From positions 1 through 13,511 of the forward strand of contig JAVBOF010000074.1 of NCBI GenBank assembly GCA_031550915.1: 13,511 nt of DNA, in the 5' to 3' direction. The DNA comes from JAVBOF01 sp031550915 (GTDB lineage Bacteria > Bacillota > Clostridia > Christensenellales > MGBC116941). Positions 13,235-13,511 of the stretch are shown one piece after another. The notes under the pieces were generated by a model. The model saw only the letters and a program-made list of their open reading frames with translations. It was not told the origin of the DNA and searched no databases. A program made the position numbers and the translations under genes. How positions within the stretch are numbered: the stretch's first letter is position 1; each line of letters opens with the position of its first letter.

Positions 13235-13511
13235 GTGCACCTCCAAGCAGGGGCTTCAGGTGCGTGCCAAGTTCTTCCATATCGAATATGCCGGACGGCA
13301 GGGCAACGCCCCGTTCGCGCAGTTCCTGTGCTACCCGTGCAGCCTGGGGAACGTCTAAGCCATATTCCAGAAGTCTTTTTGATTCATCAAACACCTTGTC
13401 CGGCGTTCCATCCAAAACAAGACGCCCTTCGTTCAAGACGCATATACGGCTGGAAAACTGCGCTATATCATCCATATTGTGCGATACCATAATAATGGTT
13501 TTTCCCATTTC
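13224..13511 (-). CDS. ecfA2: ECF transporter ATPase, C-terminal part (cut by right edge)
   Basis: Only the last 95 residues lie in the window; the Walker A, signature and Walker B motifs are beyond the edge. The switch histidine in TIIMVSHNMDDIA is visible, followed by the usual strand CVLNEGRLVLDGTP and the C-terminal extension of EcfA proteins (DVPQAARVAQELRERG). EcfA hydrolyses ATP to drive the EcfT module. The position directly before ecfT fits ecfA2 in the common order ecfA1-ecfA2-ecfT, but the symbol rests on position, not on a diagnostic residue. The last codons overlap the ecfT start, and the ecfT ribosome binding site lies inside this gene. A methionine codon at 13506-13508 is internal, not a start. 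Confidence 0.93.
   Translation of the reverse strand, partial: EMGKTIIMVSHNMDDIAQFSSRICVLNEGRLVLDGTPDKVFDESKRLLEYGLDVPQAARVAQELRERGVALPSGIFDMEELGTHLKPLLGGAHGK

Noticed and set aside
1..13511. tRNA or rRNA genes, CRISPR arrays, insertion sequences, T-box or other riboswitch leaders
   Set aside because: No repeat-spacer pattern, transposase, cloverleaf or long structured leader was seen on either strand by eye; a covariance-model scan was not possible.

Overview
The window looks like chromosomal DNA of a Firmicute, most likely an uncultured member of the Clostridia. The evidence is the moderately AT-rich sequence, GGAGG-type ribosome binding sites, sigma-A-like promoters (TTGACA-17-TATAAT type), a gatCAB operon, an EndoA-type MazF, YitT, and an ECF transporter T/A pair. 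Nothing points to a prophage, insertion sequence, integron or CRISPR array. This is mostly conserved housekeeping DNA with several poorly characterised genes between.

Layout. On the + strand from the left edge there is the tail of an unrecognised gene, then gap (GAPDH) with a strong terminator, then a membrane-anchored SGNH-like protein with its own promoter. A bidirectional terminator at 2723-2758 separates these from a long block read mainly from the - strand. Going left to right, that block holds gatB, gatA and gatC (transcribed gatC-gatA-gatB from a promoter near 6030), a YitT-family membrane protein, a MazF-type endoribonuclease with no antitoxin beside it, and an unknown membrane-anchored protein. 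One + strand gene, an ACT-domain protein at 8332-8733, interrupts the block. It diverges from the unknown protein, and its 3' end overlaps the end of a metallophosphoesterase gene. The - strand then continues with the metallophosphoesterase, a double zinc-ribbon/acidic protein, engB, dusB, a membrane-anchored NTF2-like protein, ecfT and the 3' end of an ecfA gene.

Likely transcription units on the - strand, inferred from spacing and visible promoters: (a) ecfA-ecfT, entering from the right edge; (b) anchored protein-dusB-engB from the promoter at 12377-12405; (c) zinc-ribbon protein-metallophosphoesterase from 9964-9992; (d) the 201-residue anchored protein from 8274-8302, closed by the terminator at 7578-7609; (e) mazF, with yitT behind it on a possible promoter of its own, closed by the terminator at 6072-6113; (f) gatC-gatA-gatB.

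Biological themes are translation and tRNA quality (GatCAB amidotransferase, dihydrouridine synthase, ribosome-assembly GTPase EngB, mRNA-cleaving MazF), central glycolysis (GAPDH), vitamin or metal uptake energised by the ECF module, and envelope functions of unknown detail. I found no clearly new multi-gene system. The points most worth a second look are the exactly duplicated zinc-ribbon protein with an acidic tail, the apparently leaderless ACT gene, the orphan MazF with a palindrome in its leader, the SGNH protein with a possible triple-tyrosine-type C-terminal domain, and the eukaryote-like GAPDH. No stretch longer than about 300 bases lacks a gene. The two largest gaps (7400-7630 and 9849-10088) hold regulatory sequence and are described in the entries.
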